This document shows, in pieces, positions 20,580-31,631 of a DNA stretch of 64,000 nucleotides. The notes below the pieces were generated by a model. That model was not told where the DNA came from. It saw only the letters and a list, made by a program, of their open reading frames with translations, and did no database searches. The stretch comes from Cordylochernes scorpioides (taxonomy: Eukaryota; Arthropoda; Arachnida; Pseudoscorpiones; Chernetidae): the NCBI GenBank assembly GCA_030710605.1, contig CP092868.1, forward strand, positions 27,903,798 to 27,967,797, in the 5' to 3' direction. The translations under genes were made by a program, and so were the position numbers. Within the stretch, counting starts at the first letter, position 1; each line of letters opens with the position of its first letter.

Positions 20580-22415
20580 TAAACCAAAATCACCTCCACA
20601 ACCTTTTTTTAAACTCCAAACTCCCCTTCTAATTTTAGAATTGAATGGCTAGGGAAGTTTAAATTAAATCCTACAACAGACCAACCATATCCTTCTCTTC
20701 TATAGAAGCTTTAAGCTCAAAGTTCTACACAAGTCCCATCGCACGCTTGGATAACCTCACTAATTGTCACATTACCCCAGCTAGTATATCCCCAAGCTTT
20801 TCTCTGATACTACCTTTCTTATAGCCTTGTATGAAAGCTTAGCTTTCCTATTGGATACCTTGTTATTCTTCTTCTTTGAAATTATTCTTTGAAAGCTGAC
20901 TTACTGATCTTTATAAGAAGTTTTCTTAAAGACGTTATTCATCTATTGTATAAAAAGGAAATTGAAAAAATACATAGATTTTATTGTACAATTGTATCAC
21001 CTTTTTTTTTATTTATAAATATATTCGAATTTTATTATAAAAGGATAATAGTTTGTGGAATTGTCTGAAGTCGTATTTTTTTTTTTAAATTTATCAAGAA
21101 AATATACCTGATCTTTCAAGAATGAAGAATAAACATTCATAGACAAAACTTAAGAAAGTTTGATATTTTGAAGGTCGCAGGTCGTCTGTTTTTTTTTTTT
21201 TAAGAGACAGAGCCAATATTATATATTTTAAACCACCATATTAATGGATCTCTTATAGCTGGAATTTTATTATTAACGATTTTTTTTTTAAAAACGTTCT
21301 GATTAAATTGTGAAATATATTGAAATGGAAGTATAATTAAATTGCGAATATAAAATTAAGCACAACCGTATCAAATATACACATATTGCCTACAAACGCA
21401 TATATAAATTATACATAATATAATTTTTAAAATATATTCTATTTTATTTTATACATTTTTAAATATAAACATTTTGACTATTATTTTAACGACGTCATTG
21501 TTTTCCTTTTAAATGAATATGTTTTTCTTTTAGAGAGAGAGAGAGTTAGCCCTTAAAATATATAAAGAATATAAATATAATTGTCTTTAATTTTGTCATT
21601 TATATACAAAATAATATTATATTTTGATCCAATATATGCCTTTTTAATTAAATATAGAATTATATTAATAAATTCTCTATTGACTGTGAGATACGTTGTG
21701 CATTTTACATATAAGAGTTAAAAATAAAATATACTATACTTGAATTAATATATATTTTTTCATTTTTTTTGGCCAAACGATTACATTTAGTAAAAAACCT
21801 TCCTAAAATTCAATTCTTTTTTTTTTTTTTTTTTTACTAATTTCGTATAATATACATGTGAAAAATAAGAAAAATATATATAATTTTCAAAATATCGTTG
21901 ATATGATTTATTTTCAAATATTCCTCGAATTTTTAGTTTTGGATAGTTAAGCCTCTCTAATTTTATTTTAGCCTATTTTCAGATTAACAAATTTATTTTT
22001 AGAGTTCCTTAAAATTTATCCATACAAGTTTTTTCTATATTTAATTATAACTCGCTCTAATTTGAAACTAATCTACAAACCAGAATTTTAGACAAAAATA
22101 TATTTACAAATATGAAAAAAGATTGTATAGTTAATGTTAGTAAAATTAAAGTTGATTAGCGCACTAATAAATCTAACAAAAGATATTAAAGTATCGATAT
22201 TTATCTATGAATAAAAAAATATCGGATGGTTATCTCCTTCAATGAAGGGGAGCTTAAAGAACATTGAGGTCAGGATTGTAGCAAATTCAGGTAAATGAAC
22301 ACCGTTCTGTCAAGCTTTTATCTTCCAATTACCATTCAGAAACGTGTAATTAAAGTTATTGTTTGGTAAATAAACCCAACCTATCGATTATTAATGATTG
22401 ATCGATTTGATTGAT
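20580..22415. other. AT-rich sequence without genes
   Basis: Long AT-rich stretch, collinear with 48836-50620 in copy B, containing T-runs and a short GA run (21534-21544). I see no coding or structural feature. Confidence 0.5.
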
Positions 22416-22419
22416 CACT

Positions 22420-22735
22420 TATAGGTTACTTTAGAACTTCCTGGAATCTTTTTTCAAATTTTTTTATTACGGGAGAATAATAGTACATTCGATTCTTGAT
22501 AATTTGAAACTCAAGGGATCACAGAAAAATTTCAATTTATCAAAAGTTAAAAATAACAAGAGTTTAAACTGATAACTTATAAGTTACTTTAGAACTTCCT
22601 TGAATCTTTTTTTTTATATTACGAGAAAATAAAAGTACAGTCGACTCTTTGTAATTTGAAACTCAAGAAACCAGAGAAAATTTCAATTTATCAAAAGTTC
22701 AAAATAACAGGAGTTTAAACAAATAAGAGGGAGGA
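22420..22735 (+). repeat. about 160-bp tandem repeat, two copies
   Basis: GGTTACTTTAGAACTTCCTG through AACAAGAGTTTAAACTGATA repeats twice. Copy B has three units (50625-51080), a simple copy-number difference. Confidence 0.75.
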
Positions 22736-23365
22736 AGGGAGAGAAAAATCAAGTAAACAAGAGTTTTTATCTCAAAATTCGTTTTTTATTATTTTAAACA
22801 TTTGTAAAGTTATTCAAAAATGCTCATTTGTGGTAAGATACTATTTCTTCAACTTCAAATTACCGAGGGGACCAATTAATATTGATTTTTTTCAACTTAT
22901 CGAGTATTATTCAAGGGATCGAAAAAAAATCAAATTATCGAGGTATTCAAATTAATGAGTTTCAAATTATCGAAAGTTGACTGTATATCGTTTTTCTTTT
23001 CTATTTATATGTTAAAAAAAAAAGAGGTAAACCACTTTAATATGAAAAAATATAATGAATAAGATCTGTATTGAATTTATAAGGATAATTGTGAATGTAA
23101 AACAGCAATTTATTATTAAGATAGGATTTGAAAAAAAGGGTTCTTTATTAATATAATAAAATACTGCAAGTAATATGGCAATTAATAGTGCAAGAAATAT
23201 TGCAAAAAATAGCAATTTAAGAATATCTATGGTGATCTATTACACATTAAAACTAAGCTATAAATAAATTTATAAATCCAATTGCTATCTATTGATAAAA
23301 TTTGTAACAAATAAATTTACTGGCAATGTGTTTCTTTTCAATAATACTGTCACAGAATATTTATT
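22736..23365. other. AT-rich sequence with foldback-arm fragment
   Basis: No gene. Positions 23280-23340 (AATAAATTTACTGGCAATG...) resemble the left arm of the foldback at 16339, so a solo fragment is present. Confidence 0.45.
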
Positions 23366-23367
23366 AA

Positions 23368-23655
23368 AAATAAAAAAGGCATATCCTGACCAGGAGCACA
23401 TGTGCTTTACAGAAGGCAGAGCGCCATCTGCTGGAACAGAAATCAACTGTTCATTGATTTAATCTGTTCCCTGATATTTGGCCATCCCAATTTCTTGATA
23501 AATCAAGAAAAGCCATCCACGAACACGTTTCGCGCTTTTGGCACTCGTCAGCGTGGAGTTGGCTGTACCACTGCGACCAAAAATATTTTTTGGTCTCAGA
23601 GGCTTCTTGAAAAACCAAGAAATGGGTATTTAAGGCCAAACTTGCGTAAATATTA
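23368..23655 (+). repeat. R1 structured dispersed repeat, full copy
   Basis: Order: AAAAAAGGCATATCCTGACC; GAGCACATGTGCTT hairpin; GCGCCATCTG; GGAACAG-AATCAA...TTGATT-CTGTTCC; TTTCTTGAT/ATCAAGAAA; GC-rich TTTCGCGC...CGTCAGCGTGG; GACCAAAAA/TTTTTGGTC; TTCTTG/CAAGAA; GGTATTTAAGGCC. No coding capacity. Confidence 0.75.
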
Positions 23656-23864
23656 TAGAATAATCATTGTGAATACTCTGTTGTCAGTTTATCATCATAA
23701 ATATTTAGTTACGTCATTACCATGCTTGTAGATTATTACTTGTAAAATAAATTATCATATTTTGCATTCTATATATAATTAATAAATTATTTTTTACTTA
23801 ATATTTAGGAATACTTATCTTCTCTACCGTGACAATATTATGAAATATTCTTTTAAATAATATT

Positions 23865-24300
23865 GCCACGTGGAAAATTAGGGAAGACCAACTTCGAGTT
23901 CTTGAGAATCCGGGCTAATTGGCCTACAGATAAGGTCTTCTAGCCCTACTATGGCTGCAGAACGCGAGCTGGTGGCAAGGGATCCAAGGATCTGGCAGTG
24001 GAGGTGTCATCGCAGGGGGGGGGAGAGAGAGCTGGAGAGGTCAGGGAAACAGCGCCTTGATGGGTGAGAAGCCAGGATGGAGGCCGGTTGAGGAAGACCA
24101 ACTTCAGGATGAGACAACAATTTATTTCAGGCAAGAACAAACTATAAGTGATAAGCAAAAGAGGGAAGTGTACAGAGTAGCAAAATATAAACATATATAA
24201 AAATAATACTATGCTAATAAAAAAAAATAATAAAATTAATAAATACTTTGTTACAATATCATTGCAGTAAAGTGTTGGAATATCACAGAGTAACAATGGC
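23865..24300 (+). repeat. R2 repeat, with extra 180 bp in copy A
   Basis: Starts ATTGCCACGTGGAAAATTAG; GAGACAACAATTTATTTCAG from 24110. Copy A has about 180 bp of GC-richer sequence (23905-24090) absent from copy B (52208), bounded by repeats of AAGACCAACTTC. Confidence 0.5.
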
Positions 24301-24598
24301 TATAGATGAGACTGAGTTTGAAAAGGAACTTGTATGTATATAATGTTTTAGTATCGTTTCCGTTGTTTTCATGTAGACATATATACCAAGATTTGTTTTG
24401 TATAATTACTATTAATAATAAATAATATGTAAAGTTAAATTGGTTACGGATTCATCCTTCTTACCTATTTTAATTACATAACATAAAGAACCGAAAGCTT
24501 GCACTTTGCACAAATAAAGAAACGCATTTATACTGTTTATATTATTATTTTAAAAAATACCTTATAACAATTTTCTCTTCTATTACAATCTCTGTATA

Positions 24599-24856
24599 CA
24601 CCTATCCCCCGATTTACACGGTAGATACGTTCCTGAGAAAAACGTGTAAATCGAGGGATAGGTGTATATTAAACTGTCAAATCTGAATAGGTGTTCGCCC
24701 CCTCATGAATCAGAGCCTCCCAATATTCTTTTCAACATAGGTAGTATAGAGTAGAATATCGCATTTAGTATAGTGCGATAAAAAAAAACTTATTTGGAAA
24801 ACCGTGTAAAAGCGAAAACGTGTAAAACAAGTACCGTGTAAATCGGGGGATAGGTG
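24599..24856. mobile_element. pogo/mariner-type MITE
   Basis: Ends CACCTATCCCCCGATTTACA and its inverse (ending GGTG at 24856), with TA on each side. A third, internal copy of the end is inverted at 24646-24666. Shared with copy B (56772-57030). The ends resemble those of the A-only MITE at 19987. Confidence 0.8.
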
Positions 24857-24859
24857 TAT

Positions 24860-25260
24860 ATGAGAAAGGTAAAATTTCCCAGTAAGGCAAAGACCGTGGA
24901 AGATTGTAGAAAAATGAGATAAAAAGAGCGATATACTCAGTGTTATGTGACAAACCAAGAACACACAGAACGACAGGAGGTTCAACAATGAGACACAACA
25001 ATGGCCCCTTGTGTATTGTTGCATCCCTCTACAATTACCGGGGGACCAAGTTGATTTTGATCCCCCTTTTTTATTCAACGACCACCCTGTTTAGTACCTC
25101 AATACTCCACCAGATGGCATTCGAGGCTAAAACCTCTCCAAAATTATTAATAAACTCATAGAGAAGAAGAGAGCGGTGAATTATGAAATTTACACATTGA
25201 AGGGGAGAGATATCTATTTGCTATTTAAGCGTATAAAATGATTATAATTATCCAAAATAA
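24860..25260. other. unassigned sequence conserved in A and B
   Basis: Moderately balanced composition. Short open frames on both strands are nearly identical in B (57035-57430), but reflect duplicated DNA, not selection that I can show. Confidence 0.4.
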
Positions 25261-25261
25261 A

Positions 25262-25475
25262 AATGGCATATCCTGACCAGGAGCACATGTGCTTTACAGA
25301 AGGCAGAGCGCCATCTGGTGGAACAGAAATCAACTAAACATTGATTTAACCTGTTCACTGATATTTGGCCAACCTAAATTCTTGATAAATCAAGAAAAGC
25401 CATCCACGAACGCGTTTCGCGCTTTTGGCGCTCGTCAGCGTGGAGTAGGCTGTACCACTGCGACCAAAAATAATT
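25262..25475 (+). repeat. R1 structured repeat, 3'-truncated
   Basis: R1 from AAATGGCATATCCTGACC to CACTGCGACCAAAAA, then unrelated sequence. One outer pair of the GGAACAG stem is lost (CTGTTCA). Confidence 0.7.
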
Positions 25476-25683
25476 ATAATTATATTATAAAAATGCGGGA
25501 AGATGATATTCATGTACCAAAATAGGCACCTCTCCCTTTGACTGTGAATTAGAACGATGCAATTTGAATCCACATAGTAAAAAACTGTATTAGTGGTAAT
25601 ACGGAATGAACCACAACATATAAAGGATGGCTTTTTGTCTGAATTTTCCAAAACTGGTTTTGTGACTTATTCCATATTATAAC

Positions 25684-25855
25684 TGTAGTATTTTAAATAA
25701 TTACAACTCTCTTTAAAGCAACAAAATAATTATTTATTTCATTTAGCAAGACAAGAAAACAAAACAAACACGGGAAGCCAAAAACAAAAACTTATAGGTT
25801 AGTTCCTATTCCAAATCTAGCTTTCACACAGAGTATTCAAAAATAAAATACGACA
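25684..25855 (-). repeat. copia 3' LTR
   Basis: 172 bp, TGT...ACA, nearly identical to the 5' LTR with a handful of differences. Confidence 0.93.
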
Positions 25856-25868
25856 ATCCCTCCCCTGT
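25856..25868 (-). promoter_or_regulatory. copia polypurine tract
   Basis: On the minus strand AGGGGAGGGAT directly precedes the 3' LTR; it is the expected plus-strand DNA primer site. Confidence 0.8.
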
Positions 25869-25881
25869 GTGGAAGCTTCTA

Positions 25882-26889
25882 TCAAACAAGTCCGAGAGAG
25901 TTTATACAGTTTTTAAGTTTCTCCTTGGGAAGACTCTTTGTTAATAGGTCCGCTTCCATTTCGTCACTCCTAACAAATTCAAGGTCGATTGTTCCTTCTT
26001 CCACAGCATCTTTTATAAAATACAATTTTCGGTTCATATGTTTCGTCCGGGAAGTTATTTTTTCAGATTTAATCCACTTGATAGCAGATTGACTATCTGT
26101 TTTAAGCGTTGTAGGAAAGTTCGCATCCTCACATATTTCTTCTAAAAGTCCTTTAATCCATTTTACTTCGCACATCCCTTCGCATATCGAAATCAGTTCG
26201 GCTTCGCATGTAGACAGAGCCACCAAACTTTGTTTCTTGCTTCTCCAACTGATCAGGTTGTTTCCCAGTTTAACTGTGTATCCGGAATAGGACTTTGCGT
26301 CACTTGTTGAACACCAGCTTGCATCTGTGCTGGCAAGAATGCTATTTTCTGATGGCTTGTATCTTAACATTTTATCTCTGGTGCCCTTCAGGTATCTATA
26401 TATTCTCTTAACTCCTGTTAAATGTACTTCTCTTGCATCATTGCAAAATCGGGATAAATTGCTCACATTAAAAGAAATATCTGGACGAGTTCCGGTTGCC
26501 AAATACATCAGGGATCCGATCATCTCTTGATACAATGTCCTGTCTACTGGTTTGGAGTCTTGACATTCATCAAAACTTTGGTCTCGATCTCCCGGAGTTT
26601 GTACAATGTTACATTCCTCGAGTGCAAATTTCTTCAAGATTTTATCGATATAATGGGCTTGTGATAGATCTAAACCGTATTCTGTTTTCTTTATCTCTAT
26701 ACCAATGAAAAGTTCATTCTCCCCTTTTTCTTTTAAAGCAACAAATCTTCCTATCTCTGATGCTAGTTTTTCATTGAAGGTTTTATCCGTTCCGGCTATT
26801 ATTAGATCATCCACGTATAAACCCAATATTCCATATTCCTTTCCTTTTCTAAAAGTGTACACACATGGATCATATTGCGATCTTTCCAT
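25882..26889 (-). pseudogene. copia pol: RT C-terminal half and RNase H
   Basis: YVDDLIIAG at residues 25-33 is the RT active site. MIGSLMYLATGTRPDISF is the typical copia segment that follows. RNase H (about residues 180-300) keeps the acidic residues in TDASW, CEAEL and KTDSQSA. It ends NCINSLGLV. It is separated from the upstream RT half by a 1-base shift near 26905. Confidence 0.9.
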
Positions 26890-26900
26890 TCCCAGTTGTA

Positions 26901-28697
26901 TCAGTATCTCGTTGTGATCTTTTTATTCCAACAATGTCCCGATTGTGGAAGTCCATATATACTTTTTAACAATTTGCAAACTTTGTCTTCTTCACCTTTT
27001 TCAACAAATCCTTCCGGCTGTTTCATAAAAATAGTTTCTTTCAATTCTCCGTAAAGGTAGGCGGTCTTCACATCATATGATGTTATAACCAAATTCAACT
27101 GAGCTGCTAGGGCTACAATTGCACGAAGACTTTCTTTTCTGATCACTGGTGAAAAAGATTCCTCATATTCTACGCCATATTTTTGATTACAACCAATAGC
27201 AACTAATCTAGCTTTTCTTCTATAAACACCCTCACCAGGCGTACTCTTTATGCTAAAGATCCATTTGCAATTTATGATCTTCATATTCTTTTCTCTTTGA
27301 ACGAGAGTCCATACCTTATGCTTGTCAATAGAGTAAAGTTCTTCTTTCATTGCTTCGAGCCATTCATATTTATTTTCGCAGTTAATCGCCTCCTCATTAT
27401 TTTCGGGAATACGTTCTTCTGGTTCTAATATAAAATTCACGTTATTTCTTTCTTTTATTCTTTGCGAACGTCGAACGCCTTGTTCAAGCAATTTCATTTC
27501 TTCTTCTCTCAGTTTTGCTCTGTGTTTTTGCTCTAAAACTTTTTGTGTATCTCCCTTTTTGCGACCTGATCTTACAATTCTTTCCTCGTTAGGTTCGTCT
27601 AGCGTGGGAATCGTTTCTTCATTTAGTTCTGAGGTTTCTGGACGCGTCCGAAGGTCGATTTCAATATCATCTTCCTCTTCCTTTTTATATGAAAAATGGT
27701 CGTAATTTGTGTCTTCTTGAAGATTTTTTGCATAATCAATTCCTTTCTCATTTTCGACAAATTTTACTGATCTCACTTCTTCTATTTTCTTAGTGATTAT
27801 GTCATACACTCGATAAGCCTTTCTTTTCAGAGAATAGCCTACAAAAATACCTTTTCGACTTTTAGGCATAAATTTACTTCTATGTTGTTGTGTAATGGGC
27901 CAAAACGCCAAACAACCGAATATTCTGAAATGTCGAATGGAGGGTTTTCTTCCTTTCCATTTCTCCATTGGTGTATCAAGCTTGATTGACCTATGTGGAG
28001 TACAGTTTTTGACATATGATGCAGTAGCGACTGCCTCCGCCCAGAAAGCCATGGGTAATCCTGAATCAAACAATAATGTCCTTGCTGTTTCAATTAGGGT
28101 TCGGTTTACTCTCTCCGCAACTCCGTTACTTTGTGGCGAGTAGGTGGTGGAGAGTTGGTGGTGTATTCCATTTTTAATTAAGAGATACTTGAATCTGTGA
28201 TTAGTGAACTCTGTGCCATTATCAGTTCGCACATCCTTTATTTTCAGGTTTAGCTCATTTTCCACTCTTGCCTTAAATTCTTCAAACTTCCCCAAAGTTT
28301 CATCTTTGTTTTTCAGAAAGTAGATAAAGGTTCTTCGGCTGAAGTCATCAACCAGAACAAAAAAGTATTTTGATCCACCTAGAGATTGGTATGGCATTGG
28401 ACCACACAAATCCATATGCACCAATTCAAGGGGTTTGGTTGTACAGTTGGTGGTAACGGAATGGTAAGGTTGTCGAGTCAATTTCCCCATTATACAAGCT
28501 TCACATTCTGGCAAGTTCTTAAATTTAACATTAAACCCCAATACCATATTCTGTTGAATTATCTCTTTCATGTACGCTTCGTTCAAATGATTCAGTCTTC
28601 TATGCCACAAGCTGATATTGACATTTGAGAAATCATCTTTTGTGGTCATGACATTCTCCGTCTTTTCCGAGTATTCATCTCTGGACCTTGTTTCCAT
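26901..28697 (-). pseudogene. copia pol: integrase and RT N-terminal half
   Basis: The pre-integrase motif is HRRLNHLN (near residue 32) with C-x2-C after it. The integrase core has D in HMDLCGP, D in RTDNGTEF and E in GVAERVNRT, a complete DDE triad. A connection follows, then the RT start (WIFSIKS..., SYDVKTAYLYGEL). It begins after a 1-base shift near 28700 and ends in the shift near 26905. Confidence 0.9.
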
Positions 28698-29060
28698 TAC
28701 ATAATCCTATCCTGGATTTGAGCCTCTGCAATTAAATCATCCTGTTCATTGTAAATCTTTGCTCCATCTCTATTGAAAATTACAGTATTTCCTTTGTTAG
28801 TTAATTCGTATATTGATAAAAGATTAGACCTTAAGTTAGGTACATGCAGAACTCCTTTAATTTGAACATTCTCAATTCCGTTTTCGGTACAAGTAGAAAC
28901 CTTGATATCACCTTTAGCTGTAGCATGTGTAACTTTACCTTCTTCTTCCAAATTTATCTCACTTTCATAAGGCATTACATTTTCCATCCAGTCCAAGTGT
29001 GGAGATAAGTGCGTAGTACACCCTGAGTCAAGACACCAGGTTTGTATCTGATTATAATTA
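28697..29060 (-). pseudogene. copia protease segment
   Basis: The aspartic protease signature WCLDSGCTTHLS is read around 29000-29035 (D-S-G at 29021-29029) in a frame different from gag. It continues to a stop at 28697. It is flanked by frameshifts on both sides, so it is not translated as part of a polyprotein in this copy. Confidence 0.8.
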
Positions 29061-29931
29061 TTTGAGGATTTTCAAAAACTCGATCTGTGCTGGTATTGAA
29101 AGTTTGTTCCGCAGGCTTGCTTGAGACGGTATTAGCATTATTTCTGAAATTTTGTTTGTTATAGTTCGTATTTGAATTTGCATTTCTTTTCCCATGTTGT
29201 TCTTGAGTTCGCTTATTTTTGAACCAGCAATCTTTAGCTAAATGTCCTTTTTTATGGCAAACAAAACACTCCTTTTGTCGATTCTGTTGATAGTGATTTC
29301 TTCTGTCTTTACTTCTGTAAGCCTGTTCATTTTCATCAGAATGACTCCCATTCATCTTAGAATTCATTCGATTCTCTTCCTCTCTAAGTGACTGCCGAAT
29401 TTCATCAAGAGTTAAGTCTCTTCTAGTTCTCAGTACAACAGCGATCTTTTCCAATCTTGGGTGGATACCTCGCACAACATGAAACGCTAGTTCTCTTTGG
29501 GATATTTGGTGTCCGAGTGAAGAACTTTGAGAGGCAATATTTTTGGCTCTAGCCATATATTCATTTATGGATTCATTATTTTTCATCTTGATATTCTTAA
29601 GTTCAAGTCCAATATCAATGATCTTATCTTCTAGGTTGCCTGTGTAGATTTTCTTTAATTCATCCCATACTTTCTTTGCTTTAGTTTCATCTAGAAACAT
29701 TCCTGCTTGTTCATCTGATAGAGTTGTAACTATATTTCCAAAGGCTTCGTCATTCTTTTCACTCCATATTTGCCAAGCGACTTCATCTTTTATATCAGGC
29801 TCGGGATCCGAAATTACGCATTTAAATAATTTCTTTCCACGTAAAAGTGCTCCGACTTTTAAAGCCCAAATCGGATAATTTGTTCCTGTTAAAGGTTCAA
29901 TTTTTGTCGTTGGCGAAAAATTGCAATCCAT
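28975..29931 (-). pseudogene. copia gag
   Basis: Starts at the ATG read at 29931 (MDCNFSPT...). It carries the copia gag domain and a CCHC zinc knuckle, CFVCHKKGHLAKDC. The native frame is left near 29060 by a 1-base shift just before the protease, and the last 25 or so residues are out-of-frame. Confidence 0.88.
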
Positions 29932-30175
29932 TTTAGCCTTGTTTTTCAACTTTTTAAAATTAAACAATATAGTTTAAAGGTAGTTTATAATTCAAAAAAT
30001 GTTTTTTTTCAATCCTTATATTTAAAACTTTCTTTTATCAATATAATTCAAATTCTATTGAAAAATATTTCAAAATTTACATACCTTGATGCAGAAGAGA
30101 TCTTTGTTTACCGATTAGAATAAACGTATCAAACTTCTGATAAAATATTTTCGCTTTTTCTCAAGTTTTAAATTG

Positions 30176-30193
30176 AACCACGCTCTGCTACCA
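30176..30193 (-). promoter_or_regulatory. copia primer-binding site
   Basis: TGGTAGCAGAGCGTGGTT on the minus strand lies 5 bases inside the 5' LTR. It is complementary to the 3' end of animal initiator tRNA-Met. Confidence 0.85.
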
Positions 30194-30198
30194 TAAAT

Positions 30199-30370
30199 TG
30201 TAATATTTTAAATAATTACAACTCTCTTTAAAGCAACAAAAGAATTATTTATTGCATTTAGCAAGACAAGAAAACAAAACAAACACGGGAAGCCAAAAAC
30301 AAAAACTTATAGGTTAGTTCCTATTCCAAATCTAGCTTTTACACAGAGTATTCAAAAATAAAATACGACA
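30199..30370 (-). repeat. copia 5' LTR
   Basis: 172 bp, TGT...ACA on the plus strand, followed by the ATAAC duplication. Confidence 0.93.
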
Positions 30371-30375
30371 ATAAC

Positions 30376-30639
30376 TGTCCTGATGTAGGCGTCGAGTCCA
30401 CAGCATTTTCAGTACTGTATCGGAGAAATTTCTTCCTGCCTGATGTTGCATCCCGGCTAGGACTGTTGATGGCTTCTAATCTCCCATGGGACGCCCATCC
30501 AGAACCTGTAAGATTTTAGTTTGTTTTGATTGACCGAGTTACTAGGGTGATGCAAAGAGCTATCCTTCTGATGCACAATTGAAGGGAGAGGTGCCTTTTT
30601 CAGTACATAATAATAATTGTAGCTTTTGATATACACTCA
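30376..30639. other. unassigned sequence conserved in A and B
   Basis: Matches 57858-58120. Contains GGGAGAGGTGCCTTTTTCAG, a short patch also seen near PLE ends. No gene. Confidence 0.4.
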
Positions 30640-31055
30640 TGGATAATATTAAGGATGTTTTATATTTTGATATCGCTGTTCATCCATTTTTTTTAAGGAG
30701 ACAGAGACAATTTAGTTCAAACTTGGTTATCTCGTGTGTCTTCAATAAAGGTCACTGTAATATCTTTCAGAGTTATTGTCTGAATCCCGATATACTTGCT
30801 AAAAGGTACAACTACCTTAAATTTTGTCCATGAGTGTATATAGTGTGTCTCCAATAAAGGTCACTGTAATATCTTTCAGAGTTATTTTCTGAATCCCGAT
30901 ATACATGATAAAAGGTACAACTTCCTTAAGTTTTGTTCATGAGTGTATATAGTGTGTCTTCAATAAAGGTCCCTGTAATATCTTTCAGAGTTATTGTCTG
31001 AATCCCGATATACATGTTAAAAGGTACAAATTCCTTAAGTTTTGTTCATGAGCGT
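30640..31055 (+). repeat. about 110-bp tandem repeat, four copies
   Basis: Same unit as 15525-16195. This is the place where copy B carries the mariner. Confidence 0.85.
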
Positions 31056-31360
31056 ATATAGGATATCTGAGTGTGACGTGAGTTTACAATTTGTAGTACA
31101 ATTTGCTTTATTTCAAGGAATTGTTTATAAACTCAAGAAAAGTTCAAAATACAAAATTTTGGATTGACGAACTATGAAGAATCAAAATATTAACTGAGTT
31201 ATTCTACAAGGAATCAGACAATTTTGGCTTAATTTGTTAAATCGATAATTTTGTGGCACATGATCGTATTTCAAGTTCGATTCCATAAAACATATTTAAA
31301 TGAGGATATATATCGTTCTGAAAATATAGCAATCCATACTTAAATCATTAGATAATAAAA

Positions 31361-31470
31361 CAGCATATATTGGATTGAATAAAAGTATATATTTGCCAAT
31401 ATTACGGTTGGCTGAACGCCAACCTTTGTCAAGGCATTATATTTTGTGTAAGCAAATTCAGAACCACAAT
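31361..31470 (-). mobile_element. PLE 3'-end fragment with hammerhead-like motif
   Basis: On the minus strand: CTTGACAAAG, GTTGGC/GCCAAC hairpin, then AATATTGG pairing with CCAATATATGC. The core GAAA reads GTAA, so it is decayed. Also in B at 60296-60405. Confidence 0.55.
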
Positions 31471-31631
31471 TATAATTGCATATAGGCATCAACCTAGTAA
31501 GGGAGAGGCGCCTCTTTTGGTTCATATATAACATAGAGATGCGTGAGGATAATATTCATGTACCAAAGGGGGCACCTCCCCCTTACTAGGGTGATGATAG
31601 TGCCATCGTTCTGATTGCCTCCTCCATAGTA

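Larger units (their letters stand above)
25684..30370 (-). mobile_element. Ty1/copia LTR retrotransposon (A only)
   Basis: 4687 bp on the minus strand, bounded by 172-bp LTRs and a 5-bp ATAAC duplication (25679-25683 and 30371-30375). The empty site is intact in copy B near 57853 (TTATAACTGTCC), so the insertion is later than the A/B split. Domain order gag, protease, integrase, RT, RNase H identifies copia. The frame is broken three times by single-base shifts, so it cannot make a full polyprotein as assembled. Confidence 0.95.

Noticed and set aside
21780-21840. Poly-T runs as polymerase III terminators
   Set aside because: Homopolymer runs are everywhere in this AT-rich DNA and no RNA gene lies upstream.
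24710-25161. Overlapping ORFs on both strands, present in both copies
   Set aside because: No domain; explained by duplication of non-coding DNA next to a MITE.
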